Shown here: in pieces, positions 34,115 to 43,330 of the stretch
How the letters are laid out: each line of letters opens with the position of its first letter
Numbering within the stretch: position 1 is the stretch's first letter
Assembly: GCA_964364175.1 (NCBI GenBank)
Contig: CAYILR010000024.1
Location: 1 to 59,753, forward strand
Direction of reading: 5' to 3'
From: CAYILR01 sp964364175
GTDB taxonomy: Bacteria > Bdellovibrionota > UBA1018
Length of the DNA stretch: 59,753 nucleotides
Program-made: the position numbers and the translations under genes
Notes under the pieces: model-generated
Told to the model about the DNA's origin: nothing
What the model saw: only the letters and a program-made list of their open reading frames with translations
Databases searched by the model: none

Positions 34115-34309
34115 ATGGCTAAATCCGGTCGTCTGACACAAACTAAACGGAATCGTGAGCGCACCAAGCAGGAGCGCCAACAAGAGAAGCAAGAAAAGCG
34201 CGCCATACGCGGTGAGCAGAAAAAAGAGCGCGATCTCCTCGCAGCCGACGGTGTTGATCCTGACCTAGCCGGAATCGTGGCTGGCCCTCAGCCTCCGTAT
34301 GAAGTTTAA
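34115..34309 (+). CDS. Small highly charged hypothetical protein (64 aa)
   Basis: Not recognised. The first 45 residues are nearly all Lys, Arg, Glu and Gln (MAKSGRLTQTKRNRERTKQE start), likely one charged helix, followed by DGVDPDLAGIVAGPQPPYEV. The ATG at 34115 has GAGGG seven bases upstream. The gene overlaps the next one by 11 bases, supporting translation and coupling. No membrane or signal segment. It could be a ribosome- or RNA-associated factor judging from composition, which is speculative. Confidence 0.6.
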   Translation: MAKSGRLTQTKRNRERTKQERQQEKQEKRAIRGEQKKERDLLAADGVDPDLAGIVAGPQPPYEV

Positions 34310-35459
34310 GCCCAATACAAAATTAGAAACCAAAACCATTCACGCGGGCGAACTTTCTCCACGTATCGAAGGAGCTGTAGCTCTCCCGATCTTTCAATCT
34401 GCGACTTTTGAGAGTCCGAAAGAAAAAGAAAATTACCACCAGATCCGATACGCTCGCCTGAGCAATACTCCCAACCATCTTGCGCTCCATGTGAAACTTG
34501 CCGCCCTTGAAAGCGCAGAGGCAGCTCTAGTGACCTCAAGTGGCATGTCAGCCATATCGACCGCACTGATGGCCGTTTTGCGATCGGGAGACCGTCTATT
34601 GATCCAAAGCCAGGTTTACGGCGGAACACATAGCTTGCTGACTCAGGATTTTCCGGATTTGGGCATTCAATTTGACTGGATTGACATTAAATCTCCTGAG
34701 ACTTGGAAGTCGAAAATCAAGCCCAATACGCGCGCCATTTATGTCGAGGCTCTCTCCAATCCGCTTCTGGAAATCCCTGACTTCAAAGCTGTCGTCGATT
34801 TTGCCCGCGCACACCAACTCACATCCCTGATCGACAGCACATTCACCAGTCCGGTGAATTTTCGCCCTGTTGAACATGGGTTCGACATCGTTCTTCACAG
34901 CGCCACTAAGTACTTGAATGGCCACTCCGATCTCATTGCAGGCGTCGTTGCGGGCAGCACTGAGTGGGTCAACAAAATCACCCTTAAGTTGAATCATTTT
35001 GGAGGAAGCCTGGATCCACATGCGTGCTTCCTGCTGCACCGAGGTCTCAAAACCCTGTCCGTTCGCGTGAAACAGCAAAACGAAAACGCGCTCCAAATTG
35101 CTAGGTTCCTGAAATCACATCCGGCAATCGAAGCCGTGCATTATCCGGGTTTAGAAACTCATCCTCAGCACGCACTCGCACGCAAATATTTCGATGGCTT
35201 TGGTGGGATGTTGAGTTTTGTACTTTCGGGCGGGCACGAAGCCACTGAGACTTTTTTGGGCAAACTCCAATTACCAGTGTCCGCACCCAGCCTGGGAGGA
35301 GTGGAGACCTTGATCACGCGCCCCAGCCGTACTAGTCATGGTGGACTGACCGCGGAAGAAAAACGTAAGGCAGGAATCCAAGAAGACCTGATTCGACTAT
35401 CTGTTGGAATCGAAGCCGCCGAGGATTTGATTGCGGATTTGCGGCAGGCTCTTGCCTAA
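34299..35459 (+). CDS. Cys/Met-metabolism PLP-dependent enzyme (cystathionine or methionine lyase/synthase type)
   Basis: A 386-aa fold-type I PLP enzyme of the trans-sulfuration family. The PLP lysine is Lys204 in LHSATKYLNGHSD, preceded by LIDSTFTSPV. The substrate-side motif SLGGVETLITRPSRTSHG and PLP-phosphate region TSSGMSAISTAL are intact. Whether it is cystathionine gamma-lyase, gamma-synthase or methionine gamma-lyase cannot be decided by eye. The start lies inside the preceding small gene. It is convergent with a toxin gene whose stop overlaps it by four bases. Confidence 0.9.
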   Translation: MKFKPNTKLETKTIHAGELSPRIEGAVALPIFQSATFESPKEKENYHQIRYARLSNTPNHLALHVKLAALESAEAALVTSSGMSAISTALMAVLRSGDRLLIQSQVYGGTHSLLTQDFPDLGIQFDWIDIKSPETWKSKIKPNTRAIYVEALSNPLLEIPDFKAVVDFARAHQLTSLIDSTFTSPVNFRPVEHGFDIVLHSATKYLNGHSDLIAGVVAGSTEWVNKITLKLNHFGGSLDPHACFLLHRGLKTLSVRVKQQNENALQIARFLKSHPAIEAVHYPGLETHPQHALARKYFDGFGGMLSFVLSGGHEATETFLGKLQLPVSAPSLGGVETLITRPSRTSHGGLTAEEKRKAGIQEDLIRLSVGIEAAEDLIADLRQALA

Positions 35460-35803
35460 GGACTCTTCTTACGACGAACACGTTTTTTTGTGGATGCGGA
35501 TGACTTTGGTTTTTTAGTTTCGTTTTCCCTAATGAGTCGATGCCCCTCAAAAACAGTGACTATCTCAATCACATCACTCTTGACTCGATAGAAAATCCTG
35601 TAATTCCCCTCGATTAATTCTCGAAGATCATCTTTTTCTCGTTCAGGAACTTTTCTACCTGAATTTGGAAATCGAGCGAGATCCTCAGTACGAGATCTGA
35701 GTTGAGAGATAAAACGGTGTGCATTTTCAGGCGAATCTTGTGCTATGTAATCGAGAATCTCATAGAGAGCGCGCTCGGATTCAAACGACCAGATCACTTT
35801 CAT
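35456..35803 (-). CDS. RelE/ParE-family toxin
   Basis: A 115-aa protein with the ParE/RelE plasmid-stabilisation pattern: VIWSFESERALYEILDYIAQ, SENAHRF-like helix, FPNSGRKVPE and LRELIEGNYRIFYRV followed by VTVFEGHRLI. RelE members cleave mRNA and ParE members poison gyrase; the RELIEGNYRIFYRV core is closer to ParE. A Lys/Arg-rich tail (KKRVRRKKSP) extends the usual ~95 residues. Its start overlaps the antitoxin stop (ATGA), so the pair is coupled with antitoxin first. Confidence 0.85.
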   Translation of the reverse strand: MKVIWSFESERALYEILDYIAQDSPENAHRFISQLRSRTEDLARFPNSGRKVPEREKDDLRELIEGNYRIFYRVKSDVIEIVTVFEGHRLIRENETKKPKSSASTKKRVRRKKSP

Positions 35804-36105
35804 TTGGTCTTTGTCTTCTTACTCACAAGGCGCTGTTTGAGTCGACGCTCAAGTTCATCCGTATCAATCCCCTGCCCCGAGTCCAACTCGGCAAGGCCAC
35901 GGTCAATCGAGGCTGCGAGCAACTGATCATGTTGAATTTTTTCGTACTCAACGGGTGATAAAAGAATACCGGCCGTTTTCCCATTTTGGGTAATCACCAC
36001 CGGATAACCAGATGTACGTGCTCTCTGAAGCCAGCTAGCAGCCTGATTTTTGAATTCTCCAATGGGCACAATATCGGACGGGCGAATCGCTTTCATATAT
36101 TTCAT
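35800..36105 (-). CDS. Phd/YefM-family antitoxin
   Basis: A 101-aa antitoxin: the N-terminal DNA-binding part (IVPIGEFKNQAASWLQRARTSG, YPVVITQNGKTAGILLSPVEYEKI) is characteristic of Phd/YefM, and the charged C-terminal half should wrap the toxin. The open frame extends to 36234, but ATG 36105 has GGAG in front and starts just before the conserved domain. It is the first gene of a two-gene operon with the ParE-like toxin and probably represses its own promoter in 36106-36230. Confidence 0.87.
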   Translation of the reverse strand: MKYMKAIRPSDIVPIGEFKNQAASWLQRARTSGYPVVITQNGKTAGILLSPVEYEKIQHDQLLAASIDRGLAELDSGQGIDTDELERRLKQRLVSKKTKTK

Positions 36106-36258
36106 AAGAACTCCAATTCTATGCTGGATTGTATCCTGAATTTTGGTCTGTTTATAGTTCTTTTTAGTATTCTTTGACGCGTAATTTCGACAGAACTTTG
36201 ACCTTACGGGCACATTTGGAAGCAATCCCTCCAAATCGATGGCTACAGATTACCCGGA

Positions 36259-37428
36259 TCACTTTTTCTTGTAGCCATACATATCGACTTCCATTTTGCA
36301 GACACAAATACTGTCTGAGTAGCAAGTCAGTCCAACAATTGACCTGTGTGGCAAACAAATTTTGTATTCTCCATAACACTGACGAAGCGCATCGTTTTCG
36401 ATCTTCGAAAAAATAAAATCATTCGTTGTTGTGCAAAGATCCGAATCCCAGGCAACAATGTTTCTCCACTCATGCTGCGTGAAAATTTTGTCGGGAGATT
36501 TATTTTCGTCCTGAACCGCTGCGTAGCCTTCCGGATACAATTCGAGATCGTTCTTCAATGCAGGGGCAACACCACTCTCCAAAAAGACCAACATTTTATT
36601 AACCTGCGTTGTCGGCACGTGATTAGGTTTATATTTTTTGATGACCTCCAGAACTCTGGTGAGCTTTGTCATGCCAAAGGAGAGATTCAAAATATTTGGA
36701 ATATTACTCAGGTCCTGCCGGATTTTTTCTGGATTTCTTAAAAGCTCGTCGTTAGCTTTCGAACGGACATCTACTTCCCTAGAAATCCACTCTACAATCA
36801 TCCCCATTCTAAAAATCAGGATATCTTGATCATCGTCATCTAAGCCCGGTACACTACGTTGTTGAAGCAGCAGGATTACTGCCTGAACCTCAGTGAGTGC
36901 ATTTTTTACGAAATTATTAGTTGCCAACTGAGTTGATTCGCCATTGTCACGCTCCAGCCACTTACCCGAAATTGAATAATCTTGGCTTTGTTCAGCGCCA
37001 ATCAAACCCAAATACTCATGAAATACTGTCATCCAATCTCTGGCAGTCCGCTGGCTGGGCGCGCTACGTGTGCACCACTCGCGCCATACCAAAATCTGGC
37101 GATTACCATCGTTCACTGCATCCACTCCCAGCCCCGTTTGCGGATCAATAGGCCTATTTTCTACAATACCAACAACTACTGACTGATCGTCAATTACAGA
37201 TGATGATTTTTGAGTCATTCTGACTTTATTCTCCAGCAATCTCAATCGCTCTGTTCCCAGTGCTGACAGGAGTGATGGTGACACCGAAACACGTTTGATG
37301 ATTTTAAGACCCATCTCTTTGAACTCAGCCACGCAACCATCGCCACCATTTTGAATCTTGTCCCCGCCAAAAGCAGAAACAGAAACCCAGAATAAAACTG
37401 GTAATGCAAATTGATTTATAAATTTCAT
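36259..37428 (-). CDS. Secreted protein with HEYLG motif
   Basis: A 389-aa exported protein (signal peptide ending near SVSAFGG). The segment TVFHEYLGLIGAEQSQDYS resembles a feature I associate with secreted proteins of Bdellovibrio-like bacteria. It carries a HExxxxG pattern and might be a degenerate metalloprotease site, but a second His three residues after the Glu is missing. Eight or more Cys, several near the C-terminus (ICLPHRSIVGLTCYSDSICVC), suggest disulfides. GGGAG lies before the ATG. It overlaps the preceding HTH regulator gene by four bases (ATGA). Confidence 0.7.
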   Translation of the reverse strand: MKFINQFALPVLFWVSVSAFGGDKIQNGGDGCVAEFKEMGLKIIKRVSVSPSLLSALGTERLRLLENKVRMTQKSSSVIDDQSVVVGIVENRPIDPQTGLGVDAVNDGNRQILVWREWCTRSAPSQRTARDWMTVFHEYLGLIGAEQSQDYSISGKWLERDNGESTQLATNNFVKNALTEVQAVILLLQQRSVPGLDDDDQDILIFRMGMIVEWISREVDVRSKANDELLRNPEKIRQDLSNIPNILNLSFGMTKLTRVLEVIKKYKPNHVPTTQVNKMLVFLESGVAPALKNDLELYPEGYAAVQDENKSPDKIFTQHEWRNIVAWDSDLCTTTNDFIFSKIENDALRQCYGEYKICLPHRSIVGLTCYSDSICVCKMEVDMYGYKKK

Positions 37429-38222
37429 ATTTTTTTCTCCCTAATCTTTGTCAATGGAAACAGACCCACCATCATTCGATAGACTTCTGTTTTGTGTTGG
37501 CCTTTTTTTTCAAGCAATATGTCTAGGTCATCTTGAAATTTTCGAATCAAAACTTTTGCTTCAGCGATCTTTTTGGGGTCAATCGCCATCGTTACCGACG
37601 TAAAATCACGGATCGATACCGGATCCTTTTCAACTGATGCTTTGGCGAGATCTAAAGTCTGCAGATGCGATTTACGAATCGAAAGGTCCTGGATATCATC
37701 CGAAGTAAGGAACGGTAGTTTAGTACGCACCCACTTTCCATTCGTGGTTTTTTTTATGAGACCCATACGAAAAAGCCTTTCGACTGCATTTCGAGTCACA
37801 TCCAGTCCAATCCCCAATCGATCGGCGATCCAATCCAAATCAGGGGAAAAATCTTTCGTTCTCACAAGTGAAAGAATGGCAAAATAGTACCAGTCGGAAG
37901 CAATTCGAAACTGATCTGCCGTCAGTCGAAGGTAATCGGGATCGAGCACCTGACCTTTTGAAACCAGATTCTCAGAATTTGAAAAATGGGAAAGCATACT
38001 GGCTGTTTCCGTCGGATCGAGCATCAGTGCTTTGCAAAAACGCTCGGCTATTTTTTTTGAAATCCGTCGTTTGCCATTCAATATGCGCGAAAGAGCTCCA
38101 GCCTCGACGTTCAGCTTCCTCGAAAACGCCCGTAGCGAAAACTGAGGATTCCGCTCCTGCAGCTCCAAAAATTTTCGAAGCATCTCACTTCGAACAGCAA
38201 CTTGTTCTTTCTCGATCATCAT
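37425..38222 (-). CDS. TIGR02147-family HTH regulator
   Basis: A ~265-aa protein with an N-terminal XRE-like helix-turn-helix (FSLRAFSRKLNVEAGALSRI, NGKRRISKKIAERFCKAL) and a C-terminal region (DWYYFAILSLVRTKDFSPD, ADRLGIGLDVTRNAVERLFRMGLI) containing a second winged-helix-like part. This matches the TIGR02147 family, abundant in Fibrobacter and Bdellovibrio-type genomes. The frame is open to 38333; 38222 (or 38219, 38237) is chosen since the domain begins soon after, and no ribosome binding site decides. It is translationally coupled to the HEYLG-protein gene, which it may regulate. Confidence 0.85.
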   Translation of the reverse strand: MMIEKEQVAVRSEMLRKFLELQERNPQFSLRAFSRKLNVEAGALSRILNGKRRISKKIAERFCKALMLDPTETASMLSHFSNSENLVSKGQVLDPDYLRLTADQFRIASDWYYFAILSLVRTKDFSPDLDWIADRLGIGLDVTRNAVERLFRMGLIKKTTNGKWVRTKLPFLTSDDIQDLSIRKSHLQTLDLAKASVEKDPVSIRDFTSVTMAIDPKKIAEAKVLIRKFQDDLDILLEKKGQHKTEVYRMMVGLFPLTKIREKKI

Positions 38223-38381
38223 AGCGACCGGCACCATACACAACGGCTGAATATGTAGCAACATAATTAGCAACAAAGTGTTGCTCTTGTTGCTCGACGC
38301 GCTTCGCTCGATCTGTAAACCTACTGTCCGCAAACCAACGAAACCTACCCCAGAATTCGAGCTGAACCCAAACTGGCTGTC

Positions 38382-40763
38382 CTATGTTTCGCATCTTTTG
38401 ACTCCCCCTTGAAAAGCGACCCATCCACAGAGCAAGAAAATGCCCCCGATCGCCAAGAATAATCCCGCTAACAGCCCCTTGGGTCTGAAAAGCAAATTCA
38501 CTTCCTCAGTTCCAGGCTCCACCGTAACCCCTTGCAGAAGTCGATTCACAGTCCATGTGGGTCGCTCCTCTCCTGAACTCAAAACCTGCACCCAACCGGG
38601 AAACTGCAAAAAAGAAAAAACTAGGAATCCACCCTGAGGCGCGCTGATACGTACTTTGATTTTTCCGATGGCGGATTTCTCCACATTTTTTACTTCCACC
38701 ATCGGAAACACCTTCGCGCCTGATTCCCAGCCTTCGACGAATGCGGCTCTTCGAGATCCTGTGGGATTCTTCAGCCATGACTCAAATGCAAGCTCCCCCG
38801 CACCCGCAACTTCGTGGGCTGAGTAGACTTCACCCAATGCATTCTCACCACGATATACCGTCGCGTTTTCAAAGCTCCTCACTTTTTTAAAGCCCTTCAA
38901 TTCAGCTGAGTATTTCTGCTCATCCTCACGACTGACCAAAAGATCCCGCAGCCCCAAGCTGAAAAAATAGGGGCTTCGAAGCAACCAACGATAAGTCGAT
39001 TCGGGCAATTGGCCGGGGATTTCGGGATGCAGAAAATCAGAAAATCGCTTGGGAATATGCTTGTGCCCATAGCCCGTGAGACTCTCGTAATTCAAAACAG
39101 AAGCCGAATGAAACAACCCTCGTTCGACTCCATTCCAAGGCATCATATCGTGCGATGCCACTGGCAAAACACGGTAACCTGATTCGAATCCGAATTTTTC
39201 AGCTGAAAATGAAGCGATTTTCTCCGGAAAACGTCTCAAATCCAATTGATGCGTCAGCAAAATCAACAGCAACGATCCGATCAAACTCAAAACACCCAAT
39301 GCTACTCGCGCCCAACGTGAAGAAATAAAAACCAAGCAAAACAAAACTGCGACCTGAGAGGTCAGCAACGCCACGCCGATCGGCGAATGAAAATCTGGCG
39401 CTCCACGAAATCCAACCCCAGCTCCCAGAAGTAAGATCAGAGCAAGCGACAAAAGCCCACGACCACGTATCCCCGTATTCGTCCGACGTAAAATCCCCTC
39501 TAAAAAAAATGCCGCAGCAATCCCAATTCCCCAATTAGCAAACGGAACAAACTTGCTCGGCCACCGCAACGACGACCAAACAGGAATCCCATAAGTCAGC
39601 CGATAAATCCAAGCATCCGCCCCACACGAAAACAGCGCAAACAAAACCCCGATCACTAAAAACACAATGCCTTGCCAGAGAGGGCGACTAATTCCTTCTG
39701 CCTGGTGGTTTAGGATTAGAAAATTTTTTAGCGAGGATTTGTCCGCCACGATGGCGGAGCCCAAAGGGCGGACACAAGGGCAGTATGCCCGCGCCTCGCT
39801 AAAAAATTTTCTAATCCCACACCACCAGGAGCAAAAAATCATAAACGCCCCAGCACCCAACACCCAAGGCACCAGTGCGCCCTGGAAAGTCATAATTGAA
39901 ATCCCATCTTTCAAAAATCCATTTTTCACATCAATGAGCGGCGAAAGGATTCCCCAATAGGCCGACTTCGTCGCCGCGTATTCTTGGAACTCGGCGAGGC
40001 TATAACTTTGATCTCTGACCGTTTCAGATAGGTAAAAAATCGCAGGCAAAAGTGTTGGCATCGCCATCAAAGCCGCCGCAGCCGTCGGCACCAGCAGTGG
40101 CTGCAAATTCCCTTCTGCGATCAAAATCAGGGCAATCAGCAGCCCAGCATAAATCGCCATTTGGGGATACCCGATCCAAGCCAAAGCAGTTATTCCGCCT
40201 GAAAAAAGCAAAACACCTCGAGCAGGACTGACTCCCCTCCGAAGCCATGCTGCTCCCAATAGGAGCCAGGCAATCCACGAGAAAACAGGCAAAACAAAAA
40301 CCCAAACCTGGGTGGCCAACATCACATAGCCGTTGCAAGTCACAGTGATAGCAGCGGCGAACGCGATACTTTGCCGAATTCCCTTCTCCCGAAGGTACAG
40401 AAAAATGCCCACCATCCCCCAAACCAAGTGCATAGAAAAAATCACCCAGCCGGTATCCTCAATCGATCCATGAAAAAACTGCACGAACTCAACAGCCAGC
40501 GTGTAAGGTAAATAGAAATGCCCGGCCTGAATATTGGCCTGCATTGGCTCGCCCAGAAATTGATGGAAATTCACGACCGGAAAAATACCATTCAAAATCT
40601 GACTGTGGGTTTCGGACAAAACTGGAATCAAATATTCAAAATTATCCCAACGAAAATAGCTCGACGAACTCAAAATGAGCCTTGGAAAACAGGCCAAAAT
40701 CAAAGCACACCCGATCAATAGCAAAGCAGTGTAAACCTCCTGTTTCCTCGAAATTTTCATCAT
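38382..40763 (-). CDS. Large polytopic membrane protein (YfhO-like), carrying an inserted palindromic element
   Basis: A 793-aa protein with about a dozen transmembrane helices and a C-terminal soluble part (about 520-760) resembling the YfhO/GT-C-type envelope proteins (RWDNFEYLIPVL and FHQFLGEPMQANIQ loops near the N-terminus). Such proteins are linked to glycosylation of cell-wall or lipid carriers; activity here is inferred. About 40 residues (GIRKFFSEARAYCPC through SSLKNFLILNHQ) are encoded by an in-frame 129-bp palindromic insert between two helices. ATG 40763 or 40760 is the likely start. It is transcribed divergently from the PrkA-like gene. Confidence 0.7.
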   Translation of the reverse strand: MMKISRKQEVYTALLLIGCALILACFPRLILSSSSYFRWDNFEYLIPVLSETHSQILNGIFPVVNFHQFLGEPMQANIQAGHFYLPYTLAVEFVQFFHGSIEDTGWVIFSMHLVWGMVGIFLYLREKGIRQSIAFAAAITVTCNGYVMLATQVWVFVLPVFSWIAWLLLGAAWLRRGVSPARGVLLFSGGITALAWIGYPQMAIYAGLLIALILIAEGNLQPLLVPTAAAALMAMPTLLPAIFYLSETVRDQSYSLAEFQEYAATKSAYWGILSPLIDVKNGFLKDGISIMTFQGALVPWVLGAGAFMIFCSWWCGIRKFFSEARAYCPCVRPLGSAIVADKSSLKNFLILNHQAEGISRPLWQGIVFLVIGVLFALFSCGADAWIYRLTYGIPVWSSLRWPSKFVPFANWGIGIAAAFFLEGILRRTNTGIRGRGLLSLALILLLGAGVGFRGAPDFHSPIGVALLTSQVAVLFCLVFISSRWARVALGVLSLIGSLLLILLTHQLDLRRFPEKIASFSAEKFGFESGYRVLPVASHDMMPWNGVERGLFHSASVLNYESLTGYGHKHIPKRFSDFLHPEIPGQLPESTYRWLLRSPYFFSLGLRDLLVSREDEQKYSAELKGFKKVRSFENATVYRGENALGEVYSAHEVAGAGELAFESWLKNPTGSRRAAFVEGWESGAKVFPMVEVKNVEKSAIGKIKVRISAPQGGFLVFSFLQFPGWVQVLSSGEERPTWTVNRLLQGVTVEPGTEEVNLLFRPKGLLAGLFLAIGGIFLLCGWVAFQGGVKRCET
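39701..39829 (+). repeat. In-frame cloverleaf palindromic element, copy 1
   Basis: 36-nt inverted arms (39701-39736 and 39794-39829) with three mismatches enclose a 57-nt core. The core holds TCCGCCA-cga-TGGCGGA, GCCC-aaa-GGGC and GGGCA-gta-TGCCC hairpins, and alternatively GTCCGCC pairs with GGCGGAC. The core matches the element at 50180-50310 (reverse strand). It sits wholly inside the coding sequence of the 793-aa membrane protein without breaking its frame. Confidence 0.88.
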
Positions 40764-40809
40764 GATAGTTGTAAATATTGCACACTTTCGACGCAATGAT
40801 TAATTTTCC

Positions 40810-40838
40810 TTGAATAAGCTCAAGATATGAATTATTAA
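40810..40838 (+). promoter_or_regulatory. Promoter of the prkA-like operon
   Basis: TTGAAT (40810-40815), a 17-base spacer and TATTAA (40833-40838) form a good sigma70-type promoter. Predicted start is near 40845, giving a ~35-base leader containing GAGAGG before the GTG at 40881. Confidence 0.55.
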
Positions 40839-40880
40839 GCGCAAACTTCAAACCTGAAGAGGTGTAGAGAGGGATGTATT

Positions 40881-43313
40881 GTGGGTAACAGTATTGTGGG
40901 AAAACGATTTTTTGTATTGGTGTTGTGGACTTTTTTTGTATTGAGCAGAAATTCAGTGACATGGGCAGCGGAAGGTCCTGGCTGCAGTGACATCCTGAAA
41001 CCTGACGAGTCTGTGCGAAACGACCTCTCAATTTCACAAGAATCACACACTTTAGAGGAATTTTTAGCGGGCAGCTTTGATAACATGGCTTATCAGCACC
41101 CGCTGACGATCATGAACGCCTTCCAAAGAATGGCGACCTTGATCATGTCACAACCTGTTTCACAGGTCATGGAGCCTGGGTTTTCGGGCCGCATGGTCCC
41201 CTACTATAAAATTTTCAGTGAACCGTCTGAAGTCAATGGACACAAAGCCATTGTAGGCCAACTGGATGCGATTCAAGAATTTGTGAACTTTGTCCTCGCA
41301 GGCGCACGCGGAGATGGTTCTGCTGTTAAAATGCCTGTTTTCACCGGGCCCGCAGGAACCGGCAAGACTGTGTTCCTCGATATTTTGCTCGCGATGGCCA
41401 ATCACCTGAGCAAAACCAACTCGAATTTCTATTTCTATACTTACGAATGGCACTCGTTGCGTGGGATTGACGAGCTCTATCCCGTGCTCAATTTGCAAAA
41501 AACCGCCAACGGCGAAGTGTTCGAACACCCGCTCCCGAACCCATTGCACGAATCACCTCTTGTGATTCTGCCTCCTGAGTACCAACAAGCGGTCCTAAAA
41601 ATGGCGGGCCAGCGTGCTGAGGAAATCTCAGGCGTGACTCCACAACCCGTATTGACTCCCAATCCTTGGGATTTCAAAGTCCGTGAAGCTGTTCTGAATC
41701 ACTATGCCAAGAGCGATCCAGAATTGATGAGCAGCCCCGAAAAAATCGTGAAAGTCTTGAGCAAGCACATTCGCATCAAGCGCTTTATCCCTGGTGAAGG
41801 TGGGATGAGCGCAAAAGTAGATAATCAAGCTCGTGACGTGGATTATGCAGGCTTGTTCTTTACCGAAAATGCTCCTGTGAAATTCCAATTTGGTCCATTG
41901 CATCCATTTTCTTACTTCATGACCGGAAAAATTCTTCAATCCAACGGCTTGGTCTTGGAACTCGACGAGTTCTACAGAAACGACGAAATGCTCAGAAACC
42001 TGTTCTTGGGCGTCGGCGAAAGCCGCGTCGTTCAGCGCGGTGGCTCGATGACTGTGATGCTCGATGCACTGATTATCGCAGCATCGAACGACGAGTCGAT
42101 CGCAGAAGCTCTGGCCAAAGGAACTGCCAAAGCCCAGCTCGACCGCAGCCGAATGATTCCGATGCGTCTGTCGACTCATCCATATGAAATCTCAAAAACC
42201 ATGCTCCTGATGAAAGGTGCAAGGAATATTGAGCAGCGCAAACTCGGCACCGACGAGTGGATGCCTGCCAATCTCGAAGAGCTCTTTGCGCTCGGCACGC
42301 AGCCCGGCGAACTCATGAAGGGCATCGAAGGCCGCTACGCTCTTCGTGTGAAAATGGGATCTCGCCCTCCGGTTGAAATTTCTCCACAGGCCCTCGAAAT
42401 GATTGCGCTGACCACCGCGATGTCGCGCCTGAACACAGATGCTGTGGCAGCAGCTCAGCTCGGTGGAAATCAAAAAGTCATCGCTGACAGTTTGTTCACG
42501 GATCCCGTAACTCGAATGAGAGCTTTGCTGGGACTCCAAAAAATCTCGATTGCAGAGGCCGAAGAGCTCCGAGAACTGGGAATGTATCTAAAAGAAGGAA
42601 CATCAGGAATTTCTCAACGAGACGCTGCCAATATTTGGCTGACTGCTGCGATTAACGAAGCTAGCCTTCCTGAGAATCAAAACACCCTGACTCCGGATTT
42701 GGTGAAGAAAGTCTTCAAACGAATTCTTGAACAAGGTGAATTGAAACCTCGCGATAATCAAACCCGCCTCAACTGGCTGAGTTTGATTGAAAATGTGGAA
42801 AAAGAATTCACGTTGAAACAGCTTGAAAAAGACGTCATGGAGGCGACCGGCAAAACGCTGAATCGAAACCTGCCCGAAATCTATGATGAGATTTATACAG
42901 AAATTCTAGCTATTGCCCAAGACAGCACAGCTCAACAGTTCACAGACCCAGGCGGAAATGTCAAACCCATCGATCATGCAAGAATGCAGGTTGTGATTCA
43001 CCTGCTTCAGACACTCAATAAACGTCATTTTGTTCCACAAGAACTCGTCGATTTCGACAAAGCTTACGGCGCAAACTCGGGCAGAGAACGTATTCGCCAC
43101 GAGGAATTGATGAAGGCGATTGAGGCCTACTACGCTCAAGCCAGCATGATCGCAGCATCGCTCCATCAGTACGGCAACGATGCTCAAGTTCTGGAAGTCC
43201 TACAACGTGAGTATGGATATTCTAAACGGGCTGCAGAGGTAGCGTTGAAGTTGCTGGAAATTGTACATGCCACCCGCGCTCACCAAGCTAGCCAGGGTGC
43301 TCAACGTTTCTGA
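40881..43313 (+). CDS. PrkA/YeaG-like AAA+ protein with an apparent signal peptide
   Basis: An 810-aa protein. Residues 1-32 look like a Sec signal (KRFFVLVLWTFFVLS, then NSVTWAAEG with an AXA-like site). The rest is a divergent PrkA: HTLEEFLAG, GFSGRMVPYYKIFSE, Walker A GPAGTGKT (156-163), LVLELDEFYRNDEMLRNLFLGVGE (Walker B region), IIAASNDESI (sensor 1), the AQLDRSRMIPM arginine segment, and a C-terminal QREYGYSKRAAEVALKLLE end matching PrkA. E. coli YeaG is a ~644-aa cytoplasmic stress kinase/AAA+ protein. GTG start with GAGAGG upstream. Its partner SpoVR-YeaH fusion follows after 17 bases. A signal peptide on an ATPase is unexpected and needs testing. Confidence 0.82.
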   Translation: MGNSIVGKRFFVLVLWTFFVLSRNSVTWAAEGPGCSDILKPDESVRNDLSISQESHTLEEFLAGSFDNMAYQHPLTIMNAFQRMATLIMSQPVSQVMEPGFSGRMVPYYKIFSEPSEVNGHKAIVGQLDAIQEFVNFVLAGARGDGSAVKMPVFTGPAGTGKTVFLDILLAMANHLSKTNSNFYFYTYEWHSLRGIDELYPVLNLQKTANGEVFEHPLPNPLHESPLVILPPEYQQAVLKMAGQRAEEISGVTPQPVLTPNPWDFKVREAVLNHYAKSDPELMSSPEKIVKVLSKHIRIKRFIPGEGGMSAKVDNQARDVDYAGLFFTENAPVKFQFGPLHPFSYFMTGKILQSNGLVLELDEFYRNDEMLRNLFLGVGESRVVQRGGSMTVMLDALIIAASNDESIAEALAKGTAKAQLDRSRMIPMRLSTHPYEISKTMLLMKGARNIEQRKLGTDEWMPANLEELFALGTQPGELMKGIEGRYALRVKMGSRPPVEISPQALEMIALTTAMSRLNTDAVAAAQLGGNQKVIADSLFTDPVTRMRALLGLQKISIAEAEELRELGMYLKEGTSGISQRDAANIWLTAAINEASLPENQNTLTPDLVKKVFKRILEQGELKPRDNQTRLNWLSLIENVEKEFTLKQLEKDVMEATGKTLNRNLPEIYDEIYTEILAIAQDSTAQQFTDPGGNVKPIDHARMQVVIHLLQTLNKRHFVPQELVDFDKAYGANSGRERIRHEELMKAIEAYYAQASMIAASLHQYGNDAQVLEVLQREYGYSKRAAEVALKLLEIVHATRAHQASQGAQRF

Positions 43314-43330
43314 AGTAAGGGAAACAACAA

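Noticed and set aside
36259..37428. HEYLG protein as a zinc protease
   Set aside because: HEYLG has no second His at HExxH spacing, so zinc-protease activity is not supported.
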